Shown: positions 28,625 through 39,055 of the stretch, piece after piece | How positions within the stretch are numbered: the first letter of the stretch is position 1 | Layout: every line of letters starts with the position of its first letter | Assembly (NCBI RefSeq): GCF_014892575.1 | Contig: NZ_JADBGI010000018.1 | Coordinates: forward strand, 1-64,000 | DNA length: 64,000 nucleotides | Reading direction: 5' to 3' | Source: Nocardiopsis coralli | GTDB taxonomy: Bacteria > Actinomycetota > Actinomycetes > Streptosporangiales > Streptosporangiaceae | Made by a program: the position numbers and the translations under genes | The notes under the pieces: model-generated | Database searches by the model: none | What the model saw: only the letters and a program-made list of their open reading frames with translations | What the model was told of the DNA's origin: nothing

Positions 28625-28841
28625 AGCCCGGAGGCCGACCGGAGGCCGGACCGGCCGGGCGAGCTCGGCACACAGGGCTCGGGGGGAGGTCCCTACAGCG
28701 CCGGGCACACGACATGCCACGGCAGGGGACCGAGGCACTCGGCGCACTGCAGCACCACAGGGGCGGGGCCGGGAGCTGTGTCCCGGGCCAGGGGGTGACC
28801 GGGTGGCGGGGCCGGCCCCGGACCGGTCCCGCCACCCGGGG

Positions 28842-29819
28842 TCAGGAGGAGGGCACCAGGTGGTCGAAGCGGTCGTCGACGAACTCGGCCATGTCCGGCG
28901 CGTCCGGGATCTCCCCGGCCTCGGCGAAGTTGTCGGCGAGCACCTGCTGGTCCTCGATCAGCGCGGCGTCCACCTGGCGCGGCGAGGGTTCGCGCCGTTC
29001 CGCGGCGAGCGCGGTGACCTCCGCGGGCAGCCCGCTGTGCTCGGCCCAGACCTGCGCGTACTCCTCGGGGTTCTCCCGGGACCACTCCACGGCGCGGTGG
29101 ATGCGTTCGACGTAGTCCTCGACGGCTGCCTCGCGGACCGGGTCGTCGAGTGCGTCCTCGCTCGCGACCTGGAAGTTGAACGTGTTCGTGTGGCCCTCGG
29201 CGTTGACGAGGATCTCCGCGCCGGCCTGGTCCTCGGCCTGCGACACGTACGGGTCCCAGGTCGCCCAGGCGTCCACCTCGCCCTCGGAGAACGAGGCGAG
29301 CGCGTCGGCGGGCTGCACGTAGTTGACGTCGAGGTCGTCGAAGTCCAGGCCCTCGGCGTCGAGGATCCCCAGCAACAGCCCGTGCGCGGAACTCCCCCGG
29401 GCCACGGCCACCGAGGCACCCTCCAGGTCGGCGGCCTCCTCGATGCCGGAGTCCGCCGGCACGACGACGGAGGTGCCGTCCGGGGTGGTGTCGAAGGCGG
29501 AGACGATACGCACCGAGGAGTCGGCGGCCGCGGCGAAGACCGGCGGGGTGTTGCCGACCTGCCCGATGTCGACGGCGTCGGCGTGCATCGCCTCCAGCAG
29601 CGGCGGTCCGGACGTGAAAGTGGACCACTCGATCTCGTACGGGGTGCCCTCGAGCTCCCCGGCGGCCTCCAGCAGCGGTTCCGCACCGGCGAGCTGGTCG
29701 CCGACCCGCAGCGTGAGCTCGGAGATGTCGTCGGCGCTGCCGCTCGCGGTGGAGCAGCCGGTGGCGGCCACGGCGAGGGCCAGGGCGGTGGCGGCGAGTG
29801 GGGTGGTGTGTCTGGTCAT
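28842..29819 (-). CDS. ssuA: Aliphatic sulfonate ABC transporter substrate-binding lipoprotein
   Basis: A 325-residue lipoprotein whose signal peptide ends in AVAATGC (cysteine near residue 22). The binding domain is SsuA-like: LRVGDQLAGAEPLLEAAGELEG, DAVDIGQVGNTPPVFAAAA and EVDAWATWDPYVSQAE. It would deliver alkanesulfonates to SsuBC. Its ATG overlaps the ssuB stop by 4 nt and it is the last gene of the ssu operon, which is unusual because ssuA often comes first. Confidence 0.94.
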   Translation of the reverse strand: MTRHTTPLAATALALAVAATGCSTASGSADDISELTLRVGDQLAGAEPLLEAAGELEGTPYEIEWSTFTSGPPLLEAMHADAVDIGQVGNTPPVFAAAADSSVRIVSAFDTTPDGTSVVVPADSGIEEAADLEGASVAVARGSSAHGLLLGILDAEGLDFDDLDVNYVQPADALASFSEGEVDAWATWDPYVSQAEDQAGAEILVNAEGHTNTFNFQVASEDALDDPVREAAVEDYVERIHRAVEWSRENPEEYAQVWAEHSGLPAEVTALAAERREPSPRQVDAALIEDQQVLADNFAEAGEIPDAPDMAEFVDDRFDHLVPSS

Positions 29820-30553
29820 GCTGTTCCGTTCTGGGCCACACCGAGTTCGGTAAGGATCTCGGTGCGCAGGTCGAGCAGGCGCGGGTCCTGGCGGTGGCGC
29901 GGGCGTTCCAGGTCGATGTCGGCCTCCCACGAGATGCGGCCGTCGGTGAGCACGAGCGCCCGGTCGGCGAGCTGGAGCGCCTCGTCGACGTCGTGGGTCA
30001 CGAGCAGGACCCCGGGGCGGTGCTGCTCCCACAGGCGCAGGACCAGGTCGTGCATGGTGGTCCGGGTCAGGGCGTCCAGCGCCCCGAAGGGTTCGTCCAG
30101 CAGGAGCAGGCCGGGGTCGCGCACCAGGGCGCGGGCGAGGGAGGCGCGCTGGGCCTCCCCGCCGGAGAGCGTGGCGGGCCAGGCGTCGGCGTGGTCGGCC
30201 AGCCCGACCTCGCCCAGCGCGGAGGCCGCACGGCCGCGGGGTTCGTCGGTGTCGAGGCCGAGCACGACGTTGGCGCCGACCTTCTTCCACGGCAGCAGGC
30301 GGGGTTCCTGGAACGCCACCATGACCGAGTCGGCGGTCCCGACGTCGCCGCCGTGTTCGAGGTCCAGCCCGGCGAGCAGGCGCAGGAGGGTCGACTTCCC
30401 CGATCCGCTGCGCCCCAGCAGCGCGACGAACTCGCCGTCGCCGATGGTCAGGTCCAGGTCGTCGAGCACGGTCCGTCCGTCGAAGGCCTTGTGCACCCCT
30501 CGGACGGCGGCCGCCTCCCCGGCGGTGGTCAGGGTCGCAGTCCGCGGCGCCAT
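29816..30553 (-). CDS. ssuB: Aliphatic sulfonate ABC transporter ATP-binding protein
   Basis: A 245-residue ATPase. Walker A is LGRSGSGKST, the Q-loop region is VMVAFQEPRLLPWKKVGANV, the signature LSGGEAQRASLARALV and Walker B LLLLDEPFGALD, as in SsuB/TauB. It overlaps ssuC by 25 nt and ssuA by 4 nt. It supplies ATP-driven energy for sulfonate uptake. Confidence 0.95.
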   Translation of the reverse strand: MAPRTATLTTAGEAAAVRGVHKAFDGRTVLDDLDLTIGDGEFVALLGRSGSGKSTLLRLLAGLDLEHGGDVGTADSVMVAFQEPRLLPWKKVGANVVLGLDTDEPRGRAASALGEVGLADHADAWPATLSGGEAQRASLARALVRDPGLLLLDEPFGALDALTRTTMHDLVLRLWEQHRPGVLLVTHDVDEALQLADRALVLTDGRISWEADIDLERPRHRQDPRLLDLRTEILTELGVAQNGTA

Positions 30554-31386
30554 ACGAGGGCCTTCCTTTCGAGGAGTCGGACGAGGGAGTCGGTGGCCAG
30601 CCCCAGCAGGCTGTAGACGATGAGGCCGAAGACGACGATGTCGGTGCGCAGGAACTCGCGGGCGCTGTTGATCATGAACCCGAGCCCGTCGTCGGCGTTG
30701 ATCTGTTCGGCGACGATGAGCGCGAGCCAGGCCGAGCCGAGGCTCAGGCGCAGCCCCACGAGCAGGTTGGGCAGGGCGCCGGGCAGCACCACGTGGCGCA
30801 GGATCCCGGCCCGCCCGAGCCCGACGACCTGGGCGACCTCGTGGAACTTGGCGTCGACACCGCGGATGCCCGCGTAGGTGTTGACGTACAGCGGGATCAC
30901 CACGGCGATGACGACGAGGGCGACCTTGGGCAGTTCCCCGATGCCGAACCAGAGGATGAACAGGGGGATCAGCCCGAAGATCGGCACGGTGCGCAGCATC
31001 TGCATGGGCGGGTCGACGAGGTTCTCGCCCCAGCGGGCGAGCCCGGCGGCGACCGCGAGCGCGATGCCGGCGGCGGCGCCGATGCCGAACCCGATGAGCA
31101 CCCGCTGCAGGGAGGTGCCGATCGCCGGGAGCAGGGTTCCGTCCTGGAACAGTTCGACCCCGGTGAGCGCGATGGCGGAGGGTGCGGGCAGCAGGCGTTC
31201 GGGGATCAGCCCGACTGCGGACCCGACCTGCCAGATCAGCAGCAGGGCGAGGGGGCTGATCCACCGGTGCCAGGCCCGGGGATCCGTGCGGCCGGCCGGG
31301 CGGCGGCGCGCGGTCCCCCGGCCCCGGGGTGCGGTGGTGTCGGGGGCGGGAGGGCTGTGTGGTCGTCGGCGCGTCGACAGACTCAA
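30529..31386 (-). CDS. ssuC: Aliphatic sulfonate ABC transporter permease
   Basis: A 285-residue permease. A basic, Pro-rich N-terminal tail of about 45 residues is followed by six or so membrane segments. The EAA-like cytoplasmic loop is VAQVVGLGRAGILRHVVLPGALPNLLVG. It carries the family block MQMLRTVPIFGLIPLFILWFGIGELPKV. It forms the channel for SsuA-delivered sulfonates. Confidence 0.95.
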   Translation of the reverse strand: MSLSTRRRPHSPPAPDTTAPRGRGTARRRPAGRTDPRAWHRWISPLALLLIWQVGSAVGLIPERLLPAPSAIALTGVELFQDGTLLPAIGTSLQRVLIGFGIGAAAGIALAVAAGLARWGENLVDPPMQMLRTVPIFGLIPLFILWFGIGELPKVALVVIAVVIPLYVNTYAGIRGVDAKFHEVAQVVGLGRAGILRHVVLPGALPNLLVGLRLSLGSAWLALIVAEQINADDGLGFMINSAREFLRTDIVVFGLIVYSLLGLATDSLVRLLERKALVWRRGLRP

Positions 31387-31419
31387 CGTGGACCTCTTTC
31401 GAGGGAGGGACCGGGGCGG

Positions 31420-31938
31420 TCAGCTCAGGGCGGTGAAGGAGCCGAACGCGCCGCGGTGGTAGAGCAGGGGCGGGCGGGGGTCGTCGAGTTCGAGGCAGTG
31501 GGTGACCTCGCCGACGACGAGCCAGTGGTCGCCGACCAGGCGGGTGTCGTAGCGGCGGCACACCAGGTGCACGGCGGTTCCGTCCAGCAGCGGGACGTCC
31601 TCGGGGCCGGGCCGCCAGGAGGTGGGTGCGGCGAAGCGGTCCACGCCCTTGGTGGCGAAGCGTGCGGCCAGGTCGGACTGGTCCTCCCCGAGCAGGTGCA
31701 CGGCGAACTCCCCGGAGCGGCGCAGTTTCGGCCAGGTGCTGGAGGTCTCGGCGACGTAGAAACCGACCAGGGGCGGGCTGAGGCTGATGCTGGTGAAGGA
31801 GGTCGCGGTGAGTCCGACGGGCTCCCCGGCCACGTCGGCGGTCACGACCACGACCCCGCCCGGGTGGTGCGAGAGCGCGGTACGGAACCGGCCGGGGTCG
31901 ACGGCGGTGGCGGTGTCGGTACCTGGTGCGGCGGTCAT
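31420..31938 (-). CDS. Flavin reductase (HpaC/flavin_reduct family)
   Basis: A 172-residue FMN-binding split-barrel reductase. The motifs are FRTALSHHPGGVVVVTADVAGEPVGLTATSF and RSGEFAVHLLGEDQ, with the late VCRRYDTRLVGDHWLVVGEV stretch typical of short-chain flavin reductases. It would supply reduced FMN to the monooxygenase SsuD. A second, unrelated flavin reductase is encoded next to it, so the operon has two possible FMNH2 sources. Confidence 0.9.
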   Translation of the reverse strand: MTAAPGTDTATAVDPGRFRTALSHHPGGVVVVTADVAGEPVGLTATSFTSISLSPPLVGFYVAETSSTWPKLRRSGEFAVHLLGEDQSDLAARFATKGVDRFAAPTSWRPGPEDVPLLDGTAVHLVCRRYDTRLVGDHWLVVGEVTHCLELDDPRPPLLYHRGAFGSFTALS

Positions 31939-31952
31939 GCGGGTCTCCCTTC

Positions 31953-32516
31953 TCAGCCGACGGTGGGGACGTCGGCCCGGTGCACGGGCGGGGTCGCCGG
32001 GAACAGCGCGGGGTGCACACGCTCGAGCCATTCGGTGAGCACCCCGTCCAGGGGCGCGTCGGCCGCGTCGCCCTCCTTCGGGATGTCGTTCTGGTCGATC
32101 GCGAGCCCGGGGAAGGGCACGTCCGCGCCCAGTTCCAGGAGCAGGGGCCGCAGGTGCACCTCGACGGCGAGGGTGTGTGCGGGCGAGGCCATGACCATGA
32201 GGGGCACGGCGGTGACCTCGGACAGGCCGCCCCCGGGGAGCAGGTCGAGGAAGACCTTGAGCAGCCCGGTGTAGGTGGCCTTGTAGGTGGGTGTGGCGAC
32301 CACGAGCAGGTCGCTGTCGCGCGCGCGTTCGAGGGCGGCCTCGACGGCCGGCGGCGGCGTGGGTTCGAGGAGTGCGGGCCCGAGATCGGCGAGCTCGATG
32401 GTGCCGGGTTCGGTGGTGCTCGCGGCCCGCTGCGCCAGGCGCCGGGCGGTGTGCTCGGCGGCGGTGCGGGTGCGGGATCCGGGCCGGGGGTTGCCGACCA
32501 GGGCGGTGATGGTCAT
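31953..32516 (-). CDS. ssuE: NADPH-dependent FMN reductase (SsuE-like flavodoxin fold)
   Basis: A 187-residue flavodoxin-fold reductase. The flavin phosphate loop is VGNPRPGSRTRTAAE, followed by LLVVATPTYKATYTGLLKVFLDLLP, the signature of SsuE/MsuE reductases. It reduces FMN with NAD(P)H for SsuD. It lies 17 bp after ssuD and 14 bp before the other reductase gene. Confidence 0.92.
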   Translation of the reverse strand: MTITALVGNPRPGSRTRTAAEHTARRLAQRAASTTEPGTIELADLGPALLEPTPPPAVEAALERARDSDLLVVATPTYKATYTGLLKVFLDLLPGGGLSEVTAVPLMVMASPAHTLAVEVHLRPLLLELGADVPFPGLAIDQNDIPKEGDAADAPLDGVLTEWLERVHPALFPATPPVHRADVPTVG

Positions 32517-32533
32517 CGTCGGTGGCTCCGTGG

Positions 32534-33724
32534 TCAGGACGCGGGCGTGGCCGTACGTTCGGGTGTGGCGAAGGGGACGCGGGGGCCGCTGGTGGATCCG
32601 CCGGCCGTGGTGGCCGCGGGGGTCTCCTCGGGCGGGGTCCACACGCCGCGTTCGCGCAGGATCGGCAGGACACCCTCGCCGAACCAGTAGGCCTCCTCCA
32701 GGTGGGGGTAGCCGGAGAGCACGAACTCGCTGATGCCGGTGCGGGCGTACTCCTCGAGGAGGTCGGCGACCTCGGTGTGGCTGCCCACCAGGGCGGTCCC
32801 TGCGCCGCCGCGGGCCAGGCCGACCCCGGCCCAGAGGTTGGGGTGGATCTCGAGGTCCTCCGCGCGGCCGCCGTGCAGTTCGAGCATGCGGCGCTGACCC
32901 TCGGACTCGCTGCGGCCCAGACCCTTCTGCACCTGGGCGATGGTCTCGGGGTCGAGGTGGTCGAGGAGGCGCGCGGCCTCGGACCAGGCCTCCTCGGAGG
33001 TGTCGCGGGTGATGACGTGCAGCCGGATGCCGTAGTCGAGGGTGCGCCCCTGTTCGGCGGCCAGGGCCTTGACGCGGTCGATCTTCTCGGCGACGGCGGC
33101 AGGCGGCTCGCCCCAGGTGAGGTAGGTGTCCACGCGGGAGGCGGCCACGTCGAGGGCGGCCGGCGAGGACCCGCCGAAGTAGATCGGGGGGTGCGGGTCG
33201 GGGCGGCGGTGGAGGGTGGCGCCCTCGACCTTGATGTGCTCGCCGTCGAGGTCGACGGTCTCGCCCTTCCAGAGCCCGTCCACGACCCGGAGGAACTCGT
33301 CGGTGCGGGCGTAGCGCTGGTCCTTGTCGAGGAAGTCGCCGTGGGTGCGCTGTTCGGCGCTCTCCCCGCCGGTGACGACGTTGAGCAGCAGCCGCCCCTT
33401 GCTGAGGCGCTGGTAGGTGGAGGCCATCTGCGCGGCCAGGGTCGGCGAGAGGAGGCCGGGCCGGAACGCGACCAGGAACTTCAGGCGCCGGGTGGCGTTG
33501 ACCAGCATCGCGGTGCTCAGCCAGGCGTCCTCGCACCAGGCACCGGTGGGGGTCAGGGCACCTTCGAAGCCGAGCTGCTCGGCGGCCTGGGCGACCTGGG
33601 TCAGGTACTCGGTCGTGGGTTCGCGGGTGCGCCACGCGGAGTCGACGGCCACACCGTGACCGCCGCCGACGATGCCCCGGCTGTCGCCCTGGGTCGGGAG
33701 GAACCAGTGGAACGTGAGTGACAT
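32534..33724 (-). CDS. ssuD: FMNH2-dependent alkanesulfonate monooxygenase
   Basis: A 396-residue LLM-class luciferase-like enzyme. It uses FMNH2 and O2 to release sulfite from alkanesulfonates. Characteristic blocks are [54 protein letters not shown] and [16 protein letters not shown]. The C-terminal 30 residues form an Ala/Thr/Pro tail. It is the first gene of the operon; a -35-like TTGACA lies about 90 bp upstream. The gene set is for scavenging sulfur when sulfate is short. Confidence 0.96.
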   Translation of the reverse strand: MSLTFHWFLPTQGDSRGIVGGGHGVAVDSAWRTREPTTEYLTQVAQAAEQLGFEGALTPTGAWCEDAWLSTAMLVNATRRLKFLVAFRPGLLSPTLAAQMASTYQRLSKGRLLLNVVTGGESAEQRTHGDFLDKDQRYARTDEFLRVVDGLWKGETVDLDGEHIKVEGATLHRRPDPHPPIYFGGSSPAALDVAASRVDTYLTWGEPPAAVAEKIDRVKALAAEQGRTLDYGIRLHVITRDTSEEAWSEAARLLDHLDPETIAQVQKGLGRSESEGQRRMLELHGGRAEDLEIHPNLWAGVGLARGGAGTALVGSHTEVADLLEEYARTGISEFVLSGYPHLEEAYWFGEGVLPILRERGVWTPPEETPAATTAGGSTSGPRVPFATPERTATPAS

Positions 33725-33787
33725 CGGGGGGTGCACTTCCTCTCTGCACGGCGGGGCTCTCCGGGCCTGTCCCCGCCCTCGCACACA

Positions 33788-33816
33788 AGAGTGATCCGCC
33801 AAACGGACTTTGTCAA
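33788..33816 (-). promoter_or_regulatory. Probable ssu operon promoter
   Basis: On the minus strand a perfect -35 hexamer TTGACA (33811-33816) lies in an AT-rich island (about 33785-33840, with CCTACTTTATTGG just upstream). At the standard distance there is only a weak -10 (CACTCT, 33788-33793), which would suit an activated promoter. Confidence 0.5.
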
Positions 33817-33936
33817 CCAATAAAGTAGGGAATAGGGGAAATCGCCACACGGGCCGAGCGGGGCAGGTCGAGGCGTCCGGCGCACCGGAGAGTCCCGGCC
33901 CGGCGCGGCCTGTGCCGGTCCCCGGAGTGTCCGTCC

Positions 33937-33942
33937 TAGGGT
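33937..33942 (+). promoter_or_regulatory. Probable -10 element of a leaderless promoter
   Basis: TAGGGT ends 7 nt before the ATG at 33950 and no ribosome binding site is present, so transcription probably starts at the start codon. Compare TAGGGT before 37154 and TAACGT before 47064. Confidence 0.5.
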
Positions 33943-33949
33943 CGGGGCC

Positions 33950-34717
33950 ATGGTGACTCTGCCGGCACCCCCGGAAGCCCGCGCGGCCGCCCCGACCTGG
34001 GACGCCCTGATCCCGCAGACCCCGACCACCGAGGGTTTCGACCCCGCGTCCGTGGTGGGCCTTCCCGCCCCCGTGCGCCGCTGGACCGGGCACACCATCG
34101 CCCCGGGCGCCCCCCTGTCGACGACGGTCGCCCTGACCCTGCACGGGCGGCTGTGGTTGGGCAGCTGGCGCCGGTTCCGGGCCCGGCAGGTGGTCAGCGC
34201 CGCCCACGGGTACGTGTGGGCCGCGACCGCGCACGTGGGCCCGGTGTCGGTGCGGGGCTTCGACCTCTACCACGCGGGCACGGGCCGGATGCGCTGGACC
34301 GCCGCCGGCCTGGTCCCCCTGCTCAGCGTCGAGAACGCCGACATCGCACGGAGCGCGGCGGGGCTGTTGGCGGCCGAGCTCGTGCTCACCCCGGCGGCGG
34401 CGCTGCTGCCGTCGGTGCATTGGGTCCACGTCGACGACGACACCGCGCACGCGGACGTGATCGTCGACCGGCGGGTCCACCGGGTCACGATCCGGGTGAG
34501 CCCCAAGGGCCGGCTGGAGTGGATCTCGCTGCCGCGGTGGGGCGACCCGGACGGGCACGGGTTCGACTTCCACCGCTTCACGGCCGCCTTCAGCGGGGAG
34601 CAGGACGTCGACGGCCTGGTACTGCCGCGGCGGATCCGGGCCGGGTGGGGGCTGGACGCGCACGAGGGCGCGCACGAGTTCTACGACGCTGAGATCGACG
34701 CCGCGGTCTGGCTCTGA
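33950..34717 (+). CDS. DUF6544-like hypothetical protein
   Basis: A 255-residue soluble protein resembling the DUF6544 (older DUF6920) family. The landmarks are [55 protein letters not shown] in outline, a central [17 protein letters not shown], and [25 protein letters not shown] sequence. The function of the family is unknown to me. It is divergent from the ssu operon and followed by the second palindromic repeat. Confidence 0.75.
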   Translation: MVTLPAPPEARAAAPTWDALIPQTPTTEGFDPASVVGLPAPVRRWTGHTIAPGAPLSTTVALTLHGRLWLGSWRRFRARQVVSAAHGYVWAATAHVGPVSVRGFDLYHAGTGRMRWTAAGLVPLLSVENADIARSAAGLLAAELVLTPAAALLPSVHWVHVDDDTAHADVIVDRRVHRVTIRVSPKGRLEWISLPRWGDPDGHGFDFHRFTAAFSGEQDVDGLVLPRRIRAGWGLDAHEGAHEFYDAEIDAAVWL

Positions 34718-34726
34718 CTGCAACCC

Positions 34727-34789
34727 CCGGGGATCTTGCTACTGGAGCCGATATCGGCGCTGAACCCGGCTCTGGTAGCAAGATCCTCG
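34727..34789. repeat. 63-bp palindromic repeat element, copy 2
   Basis: This copy differs from 401-463 at four positions. Arms are 34731-34749 and 34768-34786 (19 bp, two mismatches), and the 18-nt loop includes GATATC next to the left arm, making a local GCCGATATCGGC palindrome. It lies between the convergent ends of the DUF6544-like gene and argG, where a hairpin could stop transcription from either side. Confidence 0.85.
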
Positions 34790-34822
34790 AAGGTCTGTGC
34801 GCACCGACCGACCCCACGAGGA

Positions 34823-34859
34823 GAACCGCCCCGCCCGGGCATCCCGGACGGGGCGGTTC
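34823..34859. terminator. Hairpin terminator after argG
   Basis: Perfect 11-bp arms GAACCGCCCCG and CGGGGCGGTTC enclose a 15-nt loop, about 50 bp past the argG stop. There is no U tract on either side, as is common for terminators in high-GC actinomycetes. Confidence 0.65.
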
Positions 34860-34908
34860 GCTGCTGCGGGGAGGGCGTTCCCCCGAGCGTTGCTGTCAGG
34901 TACCGGCC

Positions 34909-37140
<2,232 letters not shown>

Positions 37141-37141
37141 C

Positions 37142-37147
37142 TAGGGT
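37142..37147 (+). promoter_or_regulatory. Probable -10 element of a leaderless promoter
   Basis: TAGGGT ends 6 nt before the ATG at 37154 and no Shine-Dalgarno sequence is present. Confidence 0.5.
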
Positions 37148-37153
37148 TCACGG

Positions 37154-37891
37154 ATGAGCGCCAAGGAGAACCACTTCGCCGGTGAGTCCGCCCGGCGCTA
37201 CGACACGAGCCACGCCGGGATGTTCACGCCGGAGGAGGTCGACCCGGTCGTCGGCCTCCTCACGGAACTGGCCGGCGAAGGCCGCGCCCTCGAGCTCGGC
37301 GTCGGCACGGGCCGCATCGCCCTGCCGCTGTCGGCGGCCGGGGTCCCGGTGCACGGAATCGACCTGTCCGAGGACATGGTCGCCGAGCTGCGCACCAAAC
37401 CCGGGGCCGAGCAGATCGGCGCGACGGTGGGCGACTTCGCCACCACCCGCGTGGAGGGCGCCTACTCGGTCGCCTTCCTCGTCTTCAACACCATCAACAA
37501 CCTGACGACCCAGGACGAACAGGTCGCCTGTTTCCGCAACGCGGCCGAGCACCTGGAGCCCGGGGGCCGCTTCGTCGTCGAGGTCGGGGTCCCGCCGGTG
37601 CGCCGGCTCGGCGAGCTCGACGACACCGTCCTGTTCTCGACCGGACCCACCCACTGGGGTTACGACGTGCTCGACACCGCGACCCAGTCGATGGTCTCGC
37701 ACCACATCACCGTGGAGGGCGAGCACGGCCGGTACCGGGCGATCCCCTTCCGGTACGTGTGGCCCTCGGAGCTCGACCTCATGGCACAGCTCGCGGGTCT
37801 GGCCCTGGAGCACCGGTGGGCCGACTGGCACCGTGCGCCGTTCACCTCCCGCAGCACCGCGCACGTGTCGGTGTGGCGCAAGCCCGCCTGA
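37154..37891 (+). CDS. Class I SAM-dependent methyltransferase
   Basis: A 245-residue methyltransferase with SAM motif I ALELGVGTGRIALPL, post-I GIDLSEDMVAEL and motif III LEPGGRFVVEVG. The substrate is not evident. The mRNA is probably leaderless. The gene converges with the hydrolase gene across a hairpin terminator. Confidence 0.92.
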   Translation: MSAKENHFAGESARRYDTSHAGMFTPEEVDPVVGLLTELAGEGRALELGVGTGRIALPLSAAGVPVHGIDLSEDMVAELRTKPGAEQIGATVGDFATTRVEGAYSVAFLVFNTINNLTTQDEQVACFRNAAEHLEPGGRFVVEVGVPPVRRLGELDDTVLFSTGPTHWGYDVLDTATQSMVSHHITVEGEHGRYRAIPFRYVWPSELDLMAQLAGLALEHRWADWHRAPFTSRSTAHVSVWRKPA

Positions 37892-37899
37892 CACGGGTC

Positions 37900-37929
37900 G
37901 GCCGCCGGGCCCTGGCGGGTCCGGCGGCC
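37900..37929. terminator. Bidirectional hairpin between convergent genes
   Basis: Arms GGCCGCCGG (37900-37908) and CCGGCGGCC (37921-37929) pair perfectly around a 12-nt loop, between the methyltransferase stop and the hydrolase stop. Confidence 0.6.
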
Positions 37930-37949
37930 GGAGCGGTGCCACGGCCGGG

Positions 37950-38918
<969 letters not shown>

Positions 38919-39055
38919 TCAGACATTCCAGCCATTGGCGACGATCGACCGATAACCCCTGCGCGTGCGTGGATCCGGGACACACGGCTCAGTTGTAACT
39001 ACCTTGTGCAATTAATCGTAACTCTCAGTTATGCAACATGAGGGAGTCGCCCGCC

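Larger units (their letters stand above)
27901..28806. repeat. Non-coding cluster of imperfect tandem repeats (unit about 460-470 bp)
   Basis: The region lies between the convergent 3' ends of the Stealth gene and ssuA. Two large units, about 27943-28416 and 28417-28800, share blocks in the same order, each opening with GACGCAGGAGC. The best conserved block is 28060-28167, repeated at 28517-28624. A shorter motif containing GAACCCAGGTCG and GTGCCCGGCCGAA occurs three times (from about 28140, 28348 and 28597). A GTCCCGGGCCAGGGGGTGA tail closes the cluster at about 28780. Every reading frame is low complexity and no ribosome binding site fits, so I treat it as non-coding. Confidence 0.75.

Noticed and set aside
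27901..28806. A CRISPR array in the repeat cluster
   Set aside because: Repeat units are long (100-470 bp) and unevenly spaced, spacers are not uniform and no cas gene is present.
27847..28841. Several 80-250 codon frames inside the repeat cluster
   Set aside because: They overlap on both strands, repeat with the DNA repeats, have no ribosome binding sites and look like random high-GC translation.
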